Positions 53,639-62,469 of a DNA stretch of 64,000 nt are shown here, piece after piece; the stretch's first letter is position 1; each line of letters begins with the position of its first letter. The notes beneath the pieces were generated by a model. It was not told where the DNA came from and did no database searches. It saw only the letters and a program-made list of their open reading frames with translations. The stretch comes from Pseudobdellovibrionaceae bacterium (lineage in GTDB: Bacteria > Bdellovibrionota > Bdellovibrionia > Bdellovibrionales > JAMPXM01). A program made the translations under genes and the position numbers. The DNA is taken from assembly GCA_021463345.1 (NCBI GenBank), contig JAJTYM010000005.1, positions 47,734 to 111,733 of the forward strand, given 5' to 3'.

Positions 53639-54610
53639 ATGGACATTCGAGCTTTCATCGACCGCCACTACCGCCATTTCAACGCCGCTGCCCTCAAAGA
53701 CGCCGCAGTGGCGTTCGAGACGCATCTCGATGGCGGGAACAAGATGCTCGTCACCCTCGCGGGAGCGATGAGCACGGCCGAGCTCGGGCTGTCGCTCGCC
53801 GAGATGATCCGTCAGGACAAAGTGCACGCCATCTGCTGCACGGGCGCGAACCTCGAAGAGGACGTGTTCAACCTCGTCGCTCACGACCACTACGAGCGCA
53901 TCCCGCACTACCGGGACCTGACCCCGCAGGACGAGCAGGTCTTGCTCGACAAGCACTTCAATCGGGTCACCGATACGTGCATCCCGGAGGCCGAGGCCAT
54001 CCGCCGCATCGAGAAGGCCGTGCTCCGTCATTGGCAGGCGGCGGACAAGAGCGGTGAAGCGTATTTCCCGCACCAGTTCATGTACAAGATCCTGCTCTCG
54101 GGAGAGCTGAAGCCGTACTACCAGGTCGACCCCAAGGACTCGTGGCTGATGGCCGCGGCCGAAAAGAACCTGCCGATGTTCGTCCCGGGTTGGGAAGACA
54201 GCACTCTCGGGAACATCTTCACCGGCCAAGTCATCGAAGGCGCCGTGAAGAACGTCCACACGGTCAAAACCGGCGTTCAGTACATGCAGGAACTCGCCGC
54301 TTGGTACACCGAAACGACCAAGAGCGGCGGGACCATCGGCTTTTTCCAGATCGGCGGCGGTATCGCCGGCGACTTCCCGATCTGCGTGGTGCCCATGCTC
54401 CATCAGGACTTGCGCCGGACCGAAGTCCCCCTCTGGGGCTATTTCTGCCAGATTTCCGATTCCACGACGTCTTACGGCTCGTATTCGGGCGCTATCCCGA
54501 ACGAGAAGATCACATGGGGCAAGCTCGGCATCGACACCCCGAAATTCGTGATCGAATCAGACGCCACCATCGTCGCTCCGCTCATGTTCGGCTACCTGCT
54601 GAAGTGGTGA
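53639..54610 (+). CDS. Deoxyhypusine synthase-family protein
   Basis: 323 aa, PF01916-type NAD-dependent aminobutyl-transfer fold. HLDGGNKMLVTLAGAMSTAE, CTGANLEEDVFNLVAH and NEKITWGKLGIDTPKF are conserved; the Lys in TWGK corresponds to the residue that forms the aminobutyl imine in the eukaryotic enzyme. Bacteria lack eIF5A, so the product is presumably a polyamine such as homospermidine or another aminobutylated compound. No polyamine gene is adjacent. ATG 53639 is 6-8 nt after TTACAC, a possible -10. Confidence 0.9.
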   Translation: MDIRAFIDRHYRHFNAAALKDAAVAFETHLDGGNKMLVTLAGAMSTAELGLSLAEMIRQDKVHAICCTGANLEEDVFNLVAHDHYERIPHYRDLTPQDEQVLLDKHFNRVTDTCIPEAEAIRRIEKAVLRHWQAADKSGEAYFPHQFMYKILLSGELKPYYQVDPKDSWLMAAAEKNLPMFVPGWEDSTLGNIFTGQVIEGAVKNVHTVKTGVQYMQELAAWYTETTKSGGTIGFFQIGGGIAGDFPICVVPMLHQDLRRTEVPLWGYFCQISDSTTSYGSYSGAIPNEKITWGKLGIDTPKFVIESDATIVAPLMFGYLLKW

Positions 54611-54654
54611 GGAGTGAATTGGAAAAGCCTTTGAGTGACCGTGTCGCCGCCCCG

Positions 54655-54696
54655 TGACCCGAACCAGATGACCCGAGCCAAATGACCCGAGCCAAA
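54655..54696. repeat. Three 14-bp tandem repeats spanning the start codon of the nucleotidyltransferase gene
   Basis: The units TGACCCGAACCAGA, TGACCCGAGCCAAA and TGACCCGAGCCAAA lie at 54655-54668, 54669-54682 and 54683-54696. Each junction makes a start codon (GTG 54654, ATG 54668, ATG 54682); the first two reach a stop after five codons, overlapping the next ATG. Confidence 0.95.
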
Positions 54697-55437
54697 TACT
54701 CGCCTCTCTTCGTAACGAAGGACCTGCTCGAGAACCGCTACAAGGGCGCGGAAGTCATCTTCCTCGCCGGCAGCGTCATGCGCGGGGAAGCTTCGACTTA
54801 TTCGGACGTCGATATCGTCGTCGTCTTCCCCAATGTGGAACGCGCGTATCGCGAATCGTTCTATCATCTCGAGTGGCCGGTCGAGGCTTTCGTTCACGAC
54901 CCCGAGACGCTCCGCCACTTTTTCGAGGACGTCGACTGGCCGGAAGGCAACTGCACGCTCGCCGAGATGGTGCACGAGGGGATCGAGACGCCCGGGGCGA
55001 CTTCGTTCTCCGAAGGCCTCAAGTCGATGGCGTCGAAAGTCCTCGCGGAAGGGCCGCCGAAGCTCGCTCCGAGCGACATCGACGACCGCCGGTACCTGAT
55101 CAGCGAACTCGTCGACGATGTCCGCGATCCGCGCTCGCGCCACGAGCTCGTGGCGTCGGCCACGCGTTTGTACGCCGAACTCGCGGACTTCCACTTCCGC
55201 AGCCGCGGCAACTATTCCGCCAGCGGCAAGGCGATCCTGAAGCGCCTGAAGAAGGCCGACCCCGCGTTCCTACGCTCGTTCACCGAGGCGTTCGACGCGC
55301 TCTTCATCTCCGGGGGAGGTCCCGCCAAAGTGATCGAACTGACGGAAGCCTTGCTGGCGCCTTACGGCGGCTTCCTGTTCGGTGGCTATCGCCGGGACGC
55401 GCCGACGAGGTCGACCGTGGCCCGCGCCGGCCGCTGA
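54682..55437 (+). CDS. Nucleotidyltransferase-domain protein
   Basis: 251 aa. VIFLAGSVMRGEASTYSDVD is the pol-beta superfamily motif GS-x(9)-D-x-D (metal-binding Asp pair in SDVDIVVVF), with a third Asp likely in AFVHDPETL. The C-terminal helical part resembles a substrate-binding (HEPN-like) bundle. Relatives adenylylate antibiotics, tRNA or proteins; the target here is unknown. No Shine-Dalgarno; the start lies in the 14-bp repeat array. Confidence 0.8.
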   Translation: MTRAKYSPLFVTKDLLENRYKGAEVIFLAGSVMRGEASTYSDVDIVVVFPNVERAYRESFYHLEWPVEAFVHDPETLRHFFEDVDWPEGNCTLAEMVHEGIETPGATSFSEGLKSMASKVLAEGPPKLAPSDIDDRRYLISELVDDVRDPRSRHELVASATRLYAELADFHFRSRGNYSASGKAILKRLKKADPAFLRSFTEAFDALFISGGGPAKVIELTEALLAPYGGFLFGGYRRDAPTRSTVARAGR

Positions 55438-55465
55438 ACCCCTCGGTTGGGCCGGATCGGCCAAG

Positions 55466-55939
55466 TCAGTCCGCTTGATAGATGGATCTGTAAATTTGCG
55501 AAGTGCCGTCGAAGTACATCAGCTTCGCCGACGACTGTGCTTTTTCGAAGCGCAGGTAGTCGTTCATGATCGGGACCGAGACGGCCTTTTCGCTTTCGTC
55601 GGTCCCGCGCACGGGGACGCCGGGCTCCTGGTTGCTCACGCATTCGACGTGTTGGAGCGTGGAAAGTTCCTCGAAGTGCGGTTGCGCGCCTGGCCGGGTG
55701 AGCTCGATTTTCGCCGTCCGTTTGCCTCGCACCACGTTGATCTCGACGCTGTCGGGTTCGGAATCGCCGTCGAGGTCGAGACGACAGCTTTCCCCGGACA
55801 GGCGGATCGCGGTACGGCCGTCGTTCGGTTGATGGTCGCCGCGCGGAGGCCGGGCCGCGCAGGCGGAAAACGCCAAAAGCGCGAGCAGAGCGGAGGCGAT
55901 GAGGGGTGTCGGGCCGGAGTTCCTTCGGGAGGTGGTCAT
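55466..55939 (-). CDS. Small lipoprotein of unknown function
   Basis: 157 aa. Signal with lipobox AFSAC (Cys27). The mature part holds LSGESCRLDLDGDSEPDSVE, a Ca-binding-like DxDxDxxxD segment as seen in VCBS/FG-GAP proteins, and two more cysteines. No family assignment is possible. GGGAAGG lies just before the ATG. It is convergent with the nucleotidyltransferase gene. Confidence 0.65.
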   Translation of the reverse strand: MTTSRRNSGPTPLIASALLALLAFSACAARPPRGDHQPNDGRTAIRLSGESCRLDLDGDSEPDSVEINVVRGKRTAKIELTRPGAQPHFEELSTLQHVECVSNQEPGVPVRGTDESEKAVSVPIMNDYLRFEKAQSSAKLMYFDGTSQIYRSIYQAD

Positions 55940-56042
55940 GCCTTCCCATTTTCGGACCGCTCAGCCGCGCGGGCAAGGCCTGGGCGGGGACTCCCGTTCT
56001 TCGGTCCGGGCCGGGCGGCGCGCCCCGGCGCTCCCGCCCCGA

Positions 56043-57191
56043 TCACTCGGGGTCCGGGTCATCGTAGGCCTCGAAACCGATGAAGGGCAGCGTCGCGATC
56101 CGCAGGCCGAAGACCTTGCGCGAGTACGGCAGCGACGCGAAAAAACCAGGGAGCGGGAAGTCGGTTTCGAATTTGTTGAGCTCGATCATCCTGGAGAGGT
56201 AACGGAGGCGGCAGCGATCGATCGCGCGCGCGATCACGCGATCGAGCTCGGCGTAGGCGCCGCGGAAGTCGCGCTCGAGCGGCCACGTCGGGCCCAGGAC
56301 GCGGCGGAGGCTCAATTCCTTCGGGGCGGCTTCGTTGACCGCTTCGCACAGGCCGATCGGCGGTTCTTCTGCGAGGAATACGCTTGCGAGCGTCTCCGCG
56401 CTCGTCCAGACGTGGAAATACCCGCGTGTCGCCCAGGCCGCACGCGCGGCGCGCCGGGTGACGTTGCGGGGCACGGGCTGCCACTCGGATTCGGCGATCA
56501 GGCCGCGTTCGACGTAATAGCGGTAGGCGAGCCGTTCCGTGTCGAGCGCCGCGAGCCCGCTCGCGAAAAGCTGGATGTTCTCGGCTGTGAGCAGCAGGCG
56601 CGCGAGCGCGCGGACCTGCTCGAGCGCGGGGAGCGGCGCCCGGGTTTCCGCGCCCCAGGCGAGGCGCAGCTTGGTGAGCGTGAGCAGGTCGATCGTTCCC
56701 GGCGTCGGGAGATCCTCGGGGGGCTTGAACCGGCCTTGCTCGATGAGGTCGGCGATCGGACTACCTCGCTCGATGTCCCAATGGTCGAAAGCGTTGAGCC
56801 CCAGGAAGAACGAGAAGTCGATTTTGTTCTCTTTGAAGATCCGGGCGTGGTGGCGCATCCACTCCGAGCGGAACCGGAGAACCTGTTCGGTCAGGGCGCG
56901 CGGCACGGAGATCGTCGGAGGCCGCGGGGCGCCTGACGGCGGCGACCAAGGCAGGCGCGGGTTCAGAGCCGGGCCCGCGTCGGCTCTCCCCTCGCGGACC
57001 GGCCGGAAAATCTCGAATTTGCGCAGGAAGGCCTGGTCTTCGGCGAACAGCGCGAGGTGGCGGCTCTGGACGCCGCGGTAGGCGTTGACGACGGGATCGA
57101 CACGCGTTCTCCCGAGGTATTCAAGCCCCGCCAAGGCGGTCGCCGCCAGCAGCAGGAAGCCCATCGCGAAGATCAGCCCGCGCTTCAGCAT
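56043..57191 (-). CDS. Membrane-anchored protein of unknown function
   Basis: 382 aa. One N-terminal anchor (LIFAMGFLLLAATALAGLEY), then a soluble helical domain likely in the periplasm, rich in Arg and Leu (DLLTLTKLRLAWGAE, LARLLLTAENIQLFASGLAA). No recognisable motif. It starts 5 nt after the desaturase stop, with AAGGGG overlapping that stop region, so it is translationally coupled to the desaturase and may work on lipids. Confidence 0.7.
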   Translation of the reverse strand: MLKRGLIFAMGFLLLAATALAGLEYLGRTRVDPVVNAYRGVQSRHLALFAEDQAFLRKFEIFRPVREGRADAGPALNPRLPWSPPSGAPRPPTISVPRALTEQVLRFRSEWMRHHARIFKENKIDFSFFLGLNAFDHWDIERGSPIADLIEQGRFKPPEDLPTPGTIDLLTLTKLRLAWGAETRAPLPALEQVRALARLLLTAENIQLFASGLAALDTERLAYRYYVERGLIAESEWQPVPRNVTRRAARAAWATRGYFHVWTSAETLASVFLAEEPPIGLCEAVNEAAPKELSLRRVLGPTWPLERDFRGAYAELDRVIARAIDRCRLRYLSRMIELNKFETDFPLPGFFASLPYSRKVFGLRIATLPFIGFEAYDDPDPE

Positions 57192-57196
57192 CCCCT

Positions 57197-58339
57197 TCAG
57201 CGGATCCGGGCGTGTTGGAAGGCCCGTTGGTACGCCAGCCAGGCCGCGTACGCGGTTTGGAAATCCTCGGTCGCCTTGCGGTAGTCGGCTTTGAGCTGCG
57301 TGATCTTGGCCACGGCCGCGCTCCCCTGAAGGGATGTGCGCATCTGCGCTTTGAGGCGTTTGGCCTCTTCCCGGAGATGGCGCGCGCGCGCCTGCGCCTC
57401 GACCACTTTGAGCTTGAGCGCCGCTACGTATTCGCTCGATGCGCCTTTGGCGATCAGGAACTTTTCCTCCATCTGCAGTTTCGCTTTCAGGATGTCCTCT
57501 TTGGAAACCCTTTTCAGCTTCGATGCGAGGCCGACGAGCGAGAGCGATCGGATCCACCATTTCGTCGGATCCCAATGGTACCAGCGGACGCCGTTCCGGT
57601 AATCCGCTTGGAACATGTGGTGGAAGTTATGGTAGCCTTCGCCGAACGTGAGGATCGCCATGATGAACGAATCGCGCGCGGTGTTCGAGTCGGTGTACGG
57701 CCGGCGCCCGAAGTAGTGGCAGGCCGAGTTGATGAGGAACGTCGAGTGGTTCGAGGCGACGATCCTGAGCGCGCCCCCGAAGATCACGCCGGCCCAGAAG
57801 CCGAGGCCGATCGCCCACGCGGCGAGGCCCGGGAGGAGGAACCCCACGAACGTGGCGATCCACGGGTAGTGTTTGTGCTGCCACAGGATCCATCTGTCTT
57901 TTTCGAGGTCGGGGCAGCGCAGGTGCGAGTGCTTCGGGTCCTCGTGCAGCAGGATCCAGCCGAGGTGCGCGTACCAGAAGCCTTTGTTGATCGAGTAGGG
58001 ATCGGCGTCCGTGTCGACTTCGCGGTGGTGGCGGCGGTGGTCGGTCGCCCACGCGAGCGCGGAGCCCTGGAACGCTCCGGAGCCGATGATGATGTACAGC
58101 CAACGGACGAACGGGTGGACTTCGTACGAACGGTGCGCGAAGTAGCGGTGGTAGCCGCAAGTGATGCTCAGGTTGCTGAGCGCGAAACACGCGAGGAAGA
58201 ACGCGAGGAGCCCCCAGCTGAATCCGTTCATGCGGATGTGAAGCGGCACCAGTACGAGCGAAGCGAGCGGTGTGAGCGTGAAAAAGAGCAGGTTCGTCCA
58301 ATTCGTGCGCCTCGGGGTCGGCGCTTGGGCTTCGGGCAT
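57197..58339 (-). CDS. Acyl-CoA/acyl-lipid delta-9-type fatty acid desaturase with coiled-coil tail
   Basis: Integral-membrane di-iron desaturase, 380 aa. The three His boxes are HRYFAH, HRRHH and HNFHH, in the order of the Ole1/DesC type, with four helices. A further His in NHSTFLINSACH is also typical. Residues about 265-350 add a Lys/Glu/Ala-rich coiled coil (YVAALKLKVVEAQARARHLR), not usual in the family. A perfect palindrome at 58415-58429 may control this gene and/or tesA. Confidence 0.92.
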   Translation of the reverse strand: MPEAQAPTPRRTNWTNLLFFTLTPLASLVLVPLHIRMNGFSWGLLAFFLACFALSNLSITCGYHRYFAHRSYEVHPFVRWLYIIIGSGAFQGSALAWATDHRRHHREVDTDADPYSINKGFWYAHLGWILLHEDPKHSHLRCPDLEKDRWILWQHKHYPWIATFVGFLLPGLAAWAIGLGFWAGVIFGGALRIVASNHSTFLINSACHYFGRRPYTDSNTARDSFIMAILTFGEGYHNFHHMFQADYRNGVRWYHWDPTKWWIRSLSLVGLASKLKRVSKEDILKAKLQMEEKFLIAKGASSEYVAALKLKVVEAQARARHLREEAKRLKAQMRTSLQGSAAVAKITQLKADYRKATEDFQTAYAAWLAYQRAFQHARIR

Positions 58340-58414
58340 GAAAACGATCCTCCGTGCGATTCACCTCATTCTAACCTCCCGGACCGGCGCCTGGTACTAA
58401 AAAACCGTGGCGGG

Positions 58415-58429
58415 CTTTAGGTCCTAAAG
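58415..58429. promoter_or_regulatory. Perfect 15-bp palindrome between the desaturase and tesA genes
   Basis: CTTTAGG-T-CCTAAAG lies 75 nt before the desaturase start and 58 nt before the tesA start. TACTAAA just to the left (58395-58401) resembles a half site. A lipid-responsive regulator site for both divergent genes is a reasonable guess. Confidence 0.55.
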
Positions 58430-58487
58430 TCGAACGCGGACCGTAATTGGTTGCGCCGGTCAGGGTTTTGTTCGAGCATGCCGGGAT

Positions 58488-59162
58488 ATGGGGTTTCGTT
58501 CATCCTTGTCCCGTTTATTCGCATTGGCGGCGGTGTCGGTCGGAACAGGGCTCGGAGGCACCGCGGTTTGGTCCCAAATCGGGACGGCCCCGGCGGCTCC
58601 GTCTTCGGGCTCGGGCGCGCCGGTCCATATCCTGTTCATCGGCGATTCGCTCACCGCCGGTTATGGTGTGCGCAAAGACGAAGCGTTCCCCGCCCTCATC
58701 GAGAAGAAACTGAAAGCCGCGGGTCGCAACGTGAAGATCACCAATGGCGGCGTCAGCGGCAGCGTTTCCGCCGAAGCCGATCGCCGGTTGCGCTGGCACC
58801 TCAAGGCCAAACCGAGCATCCTCTTTCTCTCGCTCGGCGCCAATGACGCGTTGAAAGGCACGCCGCCCGGCGTGATCAAGAGCAATCTGGAGAAGGCGAT
58901 CCTCCTGGCGAAAGAAAACGACATCAAGGTCATTTTGGGCGGGGTGAGGATTTTCACCAATTTCGGCACGCGGTACGCCGCGGATTTCGAGAAGATCTAC
59001 GCCGACCTCGCGCGCGAGCAAAAAGTCGCGTTCGTCCCGTTCATCCTCGAGGACGTGGCGCTCGACAAATCGCTCAATCTCTCAGACGGCAAACACCCGA
59101 ACCCGAGGGGGCACGAGCGCGTCGCCGCCGGCGTCCTGAAAGTCCTGGAGCCGATGCTATGA
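58488..59162 (+). CDS. tesA: Exported SGNH arylesterase / thioesterase I
   Basis: 224 aa with signal peptide (LFALAAVSVGTGLGGTAVWS). GDSL block FIGDSLTAGYGV (nucleophile Ser), the Gly block GGVSGS, LSLGANDALKG (Asn) and DGKHPNPRGH (Asp-x-x-His) match periplasmic TesA. It hydrolyses acyl-CoA, lysophospholipids or aryl esters. Its TGA overlaps the ATPase start (ATGA), as in E. coli tesA-ybbA-ybbP. Confidence 0.93.
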   Translation: MGFRSSLSRLFALAAVSVGTGLGGTAVWSQIGTAPAAPSSGSGAPVHILFIGDSLTAGYGVRKDEAFPALIEKKLKAAGRNVKITNGGVSGSVSAEADRRLRWHLKAKPSILFLSLGANDALKGTPPGVIKSNLEKAILLAKENDIKVILGGVRIFTNFGTRYAADFEKIYADLAREQKVAFVPFILEDVALDKSLNLSDGKHPNPRGHERVAAGVLKVLEPML

Positions 59163-59854
59163 TCCTGCGGGCCGTCGATTTGCGCAAAGTCTACGGTCAA
59201 GGCGAGTCGAGCCTCGAGATCCTGAAGGGAGCTTCGCTCGAGATCGAGCGGCCGCAGACGGTGTCCATCATGGGGCGTTCCGGCTGCGGGAAGTCGACGC
59301 TCATCTCGCTGCTCGCGGGGCTCGACGTCGCGACGAGCGGCGAGGTCGAGATCCTCGGCAAATCCTTGAGAAAGCTCCCCGCGCGCGAACTCAACTCCTT
59401 CCGCGCGCGGAACATCGGCGTCATTTTCCAGCAGTTCCATCTGCTTGAGCACCTCACCGCTTTCGAGAACGTGCGTTTGCCTCTCGATCTCAACGGCATC
59501 GGCGGCCGCGCGGGCGGCGCTGACCGCCTGGCGCGCGAGACCCTCGAGAAAGTGGGCCTCGGGCATCGCCTCGATCACGTTCCCGATCAGATGAGCCGAG
59601 GGGAATGCCAGCGGGTCGCCATCGCGCGCGTCCTGGTGATGCGTCCCGCGCTCGTCCTCGCCGACGAGCCGACGGGGAGCCTCGACGTGAAAACGGGCAA
59701 AGAAGTCATCGATCTCATCTTCCGGCTGGCCGAGAGCGAAAAAATCGCGCTCGTGATGGTCACGCACGACCCGGGCGTCGCTGAGCGGTGCGAACGCCAC
59801 CTCTTCATGGAGGCCGGGCGCCTGCTCGCGTCGAAACCCGCGAGTTTGCAGTGA
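59159..59854 (+). CDS. ybbA: ABC transporter ATPase of the LolD/YbbA type
   Basis: 231 aa. Walker A GRSGCGKST, Q-loop FQQFHLLEHLTAFENV, Walker B LVLADEPTGSLD and switch His in MVTHDPG. The signature reads MSRGECQR in place of LSGGQQQR, so the second residue pair is altered but the reading frame and other motifs are intact. It works with the FtsX-type permease downstream, as YbbA with YbbP, probably moving or processing lipids together with TesA. Confidence 0.92.
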   Translation: MILRAVDLRKVYGQGESSLEILKGASLEIERPQTVSIMGRSGCGKSTLISLLAGLDVATSGEVEILGKSLRKLPARELNSFRARNIGVIFQQFHLLEHLTAFENVRLPLDLNGIGGRAGGADRLARETLEKVGLGHRLDHVPDQMSRGECQRVAIARVLVMRPALVLADEPTGSLDVKTGKEVIDLIFRLAESEKIALVMVTHDPGVAERCERHLFMEAGRLLASKPASLQ

Positions 59855-59864
59855 GGCGCGCGCC

Positions 59865-62417
59865 ATGTGGTTACGCCTCGCGCTGAAAGAGCTGCGGCAC
59901 TCCTGGAAGCGGATGCTCACGGTCGCCGCGATCCTGTTCATCGGCTTCGCCGGCCCGCTGATCGCCGCGAGCCTCAAATCGTCGACCGACGTTTATTTGC
60001 GGGCGAAAGCGCGCGAGATGCTTTCGGCCGACGTCGCTCTCTCGTCGATGCGGCCGATCACGGACGAGGAAGTCGAGACGGCGCGCCGGACGCTTTCTCC
60101 GCTCGCGTTCGCGCGTGAAACCGAGTTCGTCACGATGGCCTCTGGGGTGCGCGATCCCGTCGGAGAGGGCGGTGAAGAGGGCGGGTTCGCGTCGACGTTG
60201 ACCGAGATCCACGCCGTGGACGGGAATTTCCCCATCTACGGCCGGTACCTGGTGAGGACGGCCGGAGGGCCGGCGGAGGGGGAACCGAAGGAGACCCGCG
60301 AACTCCTGAGCGCGCGGCGCGCCTGGGTTTTCCCGGAGGTCCTCGTGCAGCTCGGCGTTTCCGTCGGGGGGCGGCTGCGGATCGGCGAAGCCGAGTTCGA
60401 AATCGCCGGCGAGATCGTCGACGGGCCCGGCGTTTTGCGGGCCGGCTTCGGCTTCGCGCCGCGGATCTACATCGGGCGTCCGTTCGTGGCCGCCACGGGT
60501 TTGGCGAACTTCGGCAGCCAGGTCCACCATCGCGTCTACTTTCGACTGCCGGACGACGCGCGGATCGAGGACGCGGGGACGGTCCTGAAGGCGGCGCTCC
60601 CGGATCCCGAGCTTTTCCTGCGCACGCCCGACGACTCGATCCGGGGGATGGAGCGCTTCATCCAGTTCTTCGGCCGCTACGTCTCGGTCGTCACGCTGAT
60701 CGTGTTCGCGCTCTCGTGGATGAGCGCCTTCTACATCCTGGAGATTTTCCTGACCGATCGTTTGCGCCAGGCGGCGGTGCTGGTCACTTTGGGCGGCACG
60801 CGGGTTTTGAGCGGGGGGACCCAGGTCGCGCAACTCGTTTTCGTCGCGTTGGCCGCGCTCGGCGCGGGCCTTGCCTCGGTCGCGGCCGGGTTCGCCGTCG
60901 CCAATTTTTGTTTTTCCGCCTCATGGCCGGAGGGGTTCGCCCTGTCGATCCACGGACGGGACGTCCTGCGCCTGGCGGGCATCGCCATCCTCAGCTCGGC
61001 GGCCTTCGCGACGCCGTTGCTTCTGAAGCTCGCGCGCCTCCAGCCGCGCGTCCTGCTCGACGAGAGCTCGATGGGCGCCGACATCGAGCCCACGAGCCGC
61101 GGGCAGCGCGTCCTTTTTTACCTCCCGCTCGCGATCTTGTTCTGGCTGTTGGCGATCTGGCTCATGGAAAGCCTCACGCAGGGCACCTGGCTCGTGCTCG
61201 CGCTCCTGGGGGCGACGCTCGCCGGCTGGAGCGCGGGTCGGGCGTTGTTTCGCGCTCTGTTCGGCGCTCTCCGCTCGGCGCCGGGCCTGCCGCGGCTCGC
61301 GGCCACCAATCTCGCGCGCGGGCGGTTCGGCACCAACCTGTGTTTCCTCGCGCTCACGCTGGTCGCGTTGGTTTTGAATCTCGTCCCTCACCTGCTCGCC
61401 TCGGCGGTCGAGGAGCTGCGGCCGCGCGAGGGGAGGAGACTGCCGTCGCTTTTCCTGTTCAATATCCCGGAAGGCGCGGTGACCGACCTCGAGAGGTTCG
61501 CGGCTGAGAAGGGCGCCGAGCTCCGCTATCTTTCGCCTTTGATCCTGGCTCGGGTCGAAAAAGTGAACGGCGCGGAGCCCGAGCGGGACTGGTTGCGGAA
61601 GTTCCCCGTGCGGGTCTCGTTCCGGGAGAAGTTGATCCCATCGGAATCGATCCTCGAAGGCGAGGACATCGTCGGGCCGTTCGACCCCGCCGGAGGCGGC
61701 GAGCCTGGGATCTCCATGGAGGCCCGCTTCGCCGAGCGCAACGGCTTCAATCTCGGCGACGTGATCGAGTTCGACGTGCAGGGCGTGCCGGTCACGGGCC
61801 GGGTCAAGAACTTCCGTCGCGTGAGATGGACCGACTTCCACCCGAACTTCTTCATGGAGTTCCAGACCGGCGTGCTCGAGGACGCGCCGAAATCGTTCCT
61901 GGCGAACGTCTACCTGGACGATCCCGGGAACAAGGCCCGGTTTCAGTTCGAGCTCGTCGGCGGCTTCCCCGATCTCTCGGTCGTCGACATCGGGCGCGCG
62001 ATCGATCGCATCATCGTCATCGCCGACGCGATGATCGGCCCGATCCAAGCCGTCGCGTGGGTCGCGGTTTTCATGAGCGTCTTGATCCTGTTCGCGGTGG
62101 TGGGCCACAATCTCCGGATGAGGTCGGGCGAGCTCGACGTGATGAAGCTTCTTGGCGCGGACGCGTCGCTGATCCGCAGGCTCATCGCCGTCGAGTACGC
62201 GGCGATCGGCGTTCTGGCGGCGGTGTCGGGCGGGATTTTCGCCGTCGTGACGAATCACTTCGTCGCCGGCCGGATCTTCGATATCCCGAGCCGAATCTCG
62301 ACGGGCGCGCTCGGTTTGTCCTTCGTCGTCATCGTCGCGGCGGCCTCCGGGATCGCGCTTTTCGCGACCAGCCGGGCGCTTTCCCGCGCCACCTTCCGCC
62401 AGGCGGGACGGACCTGA
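59865..62417 (+). CDS. ybbP: FtsX-family permease (YbbP-like)
   Basis: 850 aa, the length of YbbP. An N-terminal anchor (MLTVAAILFIGFAGPLIAAS) is followed by a large periplasmic domain with the MacB-PCD-like fold, then two FtsX permease units (YVSVVTLIVFALSWMSAFYI and PIQAVAWVAVFMSVLILFAV). It ends in VVIVAAASGIALFATSRALS. It starts 10 nt after ybbA. Together with tesA it forms the typical putative lipid-handling ABC system. Confidence 0.9.
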   Translation: MWLRLALKELRHSWKRMLTVAAILFIGFAGPLIAASLKSSTDVYLRAKAREMLSADVALSSMRPITDEEVETARRTLSPLAFARETEFVTMASGVRDPVGEGGEEGGFASTLTEIHAVDGNFPIYGRYLVRTAGGPAEGEPKETRELLSARRAWVFPEVLVQLGVSVGGRLRIGEAEFEIAGEIVDGPGVLRAGFGFAPRIYIGRPFVAATGLANFGSQVHHRVYFRLPDDARIEDAGTVLKAALPDPELFLRTPDDSIRGMERFIQFFGRYVSVVTLIVFALSWMSAFYILEIFLTDRLRQAAVLVTLGGTRVLSGGTQVAQLVFVALAALGAGLASVAAGFAVANFCFSASWPEGFALSIHGRDVLRLAGIAILSSAAFATPLLLKLARLQPRVLLDESSMGADIEPTSRGQRVLFYLPLAILFWLLAIWLMESLTQGTWLVLALLGATLAGWSAGRALFRALFGALRSAPGLPRLAATNLARGRFGTNLCFLALTLVALVLNLVPHLLASAVEELRPREGRRLPSLFLFNIPEGAVTDLERFAAEKGAELRYLSPLILARVEKVNGAEPERDWLRKFPVRVSFREKLIPSESILEGEDIVGPFDPAGGGEPGISMEARFAERNGFNLGDVIEFDVQGVPVTGRVKNFRRVRWTDFHPNFFMEFQTGVLEDAPKSFLANVYLDDPGNKARFQFELVGGFPDLSVVDIGRAIDRIIVIADAMIGPIQAVAWVAVFMSVLILFAVVGHNLRMRSGELDVMKLLGADASLIRRLIAVEYAAIGVLAAVSGGIFAVVTNHFVAGRIFDIPSRISTGALGLSFVVIVAAASGIALFATSRALSRATFRQAGRT

Positions 62418-62469
62418 ACGGGTTCGCGCGGGCGTCGCTGAAAGCTCTACTGATCCGGCCGTCTAAAAA

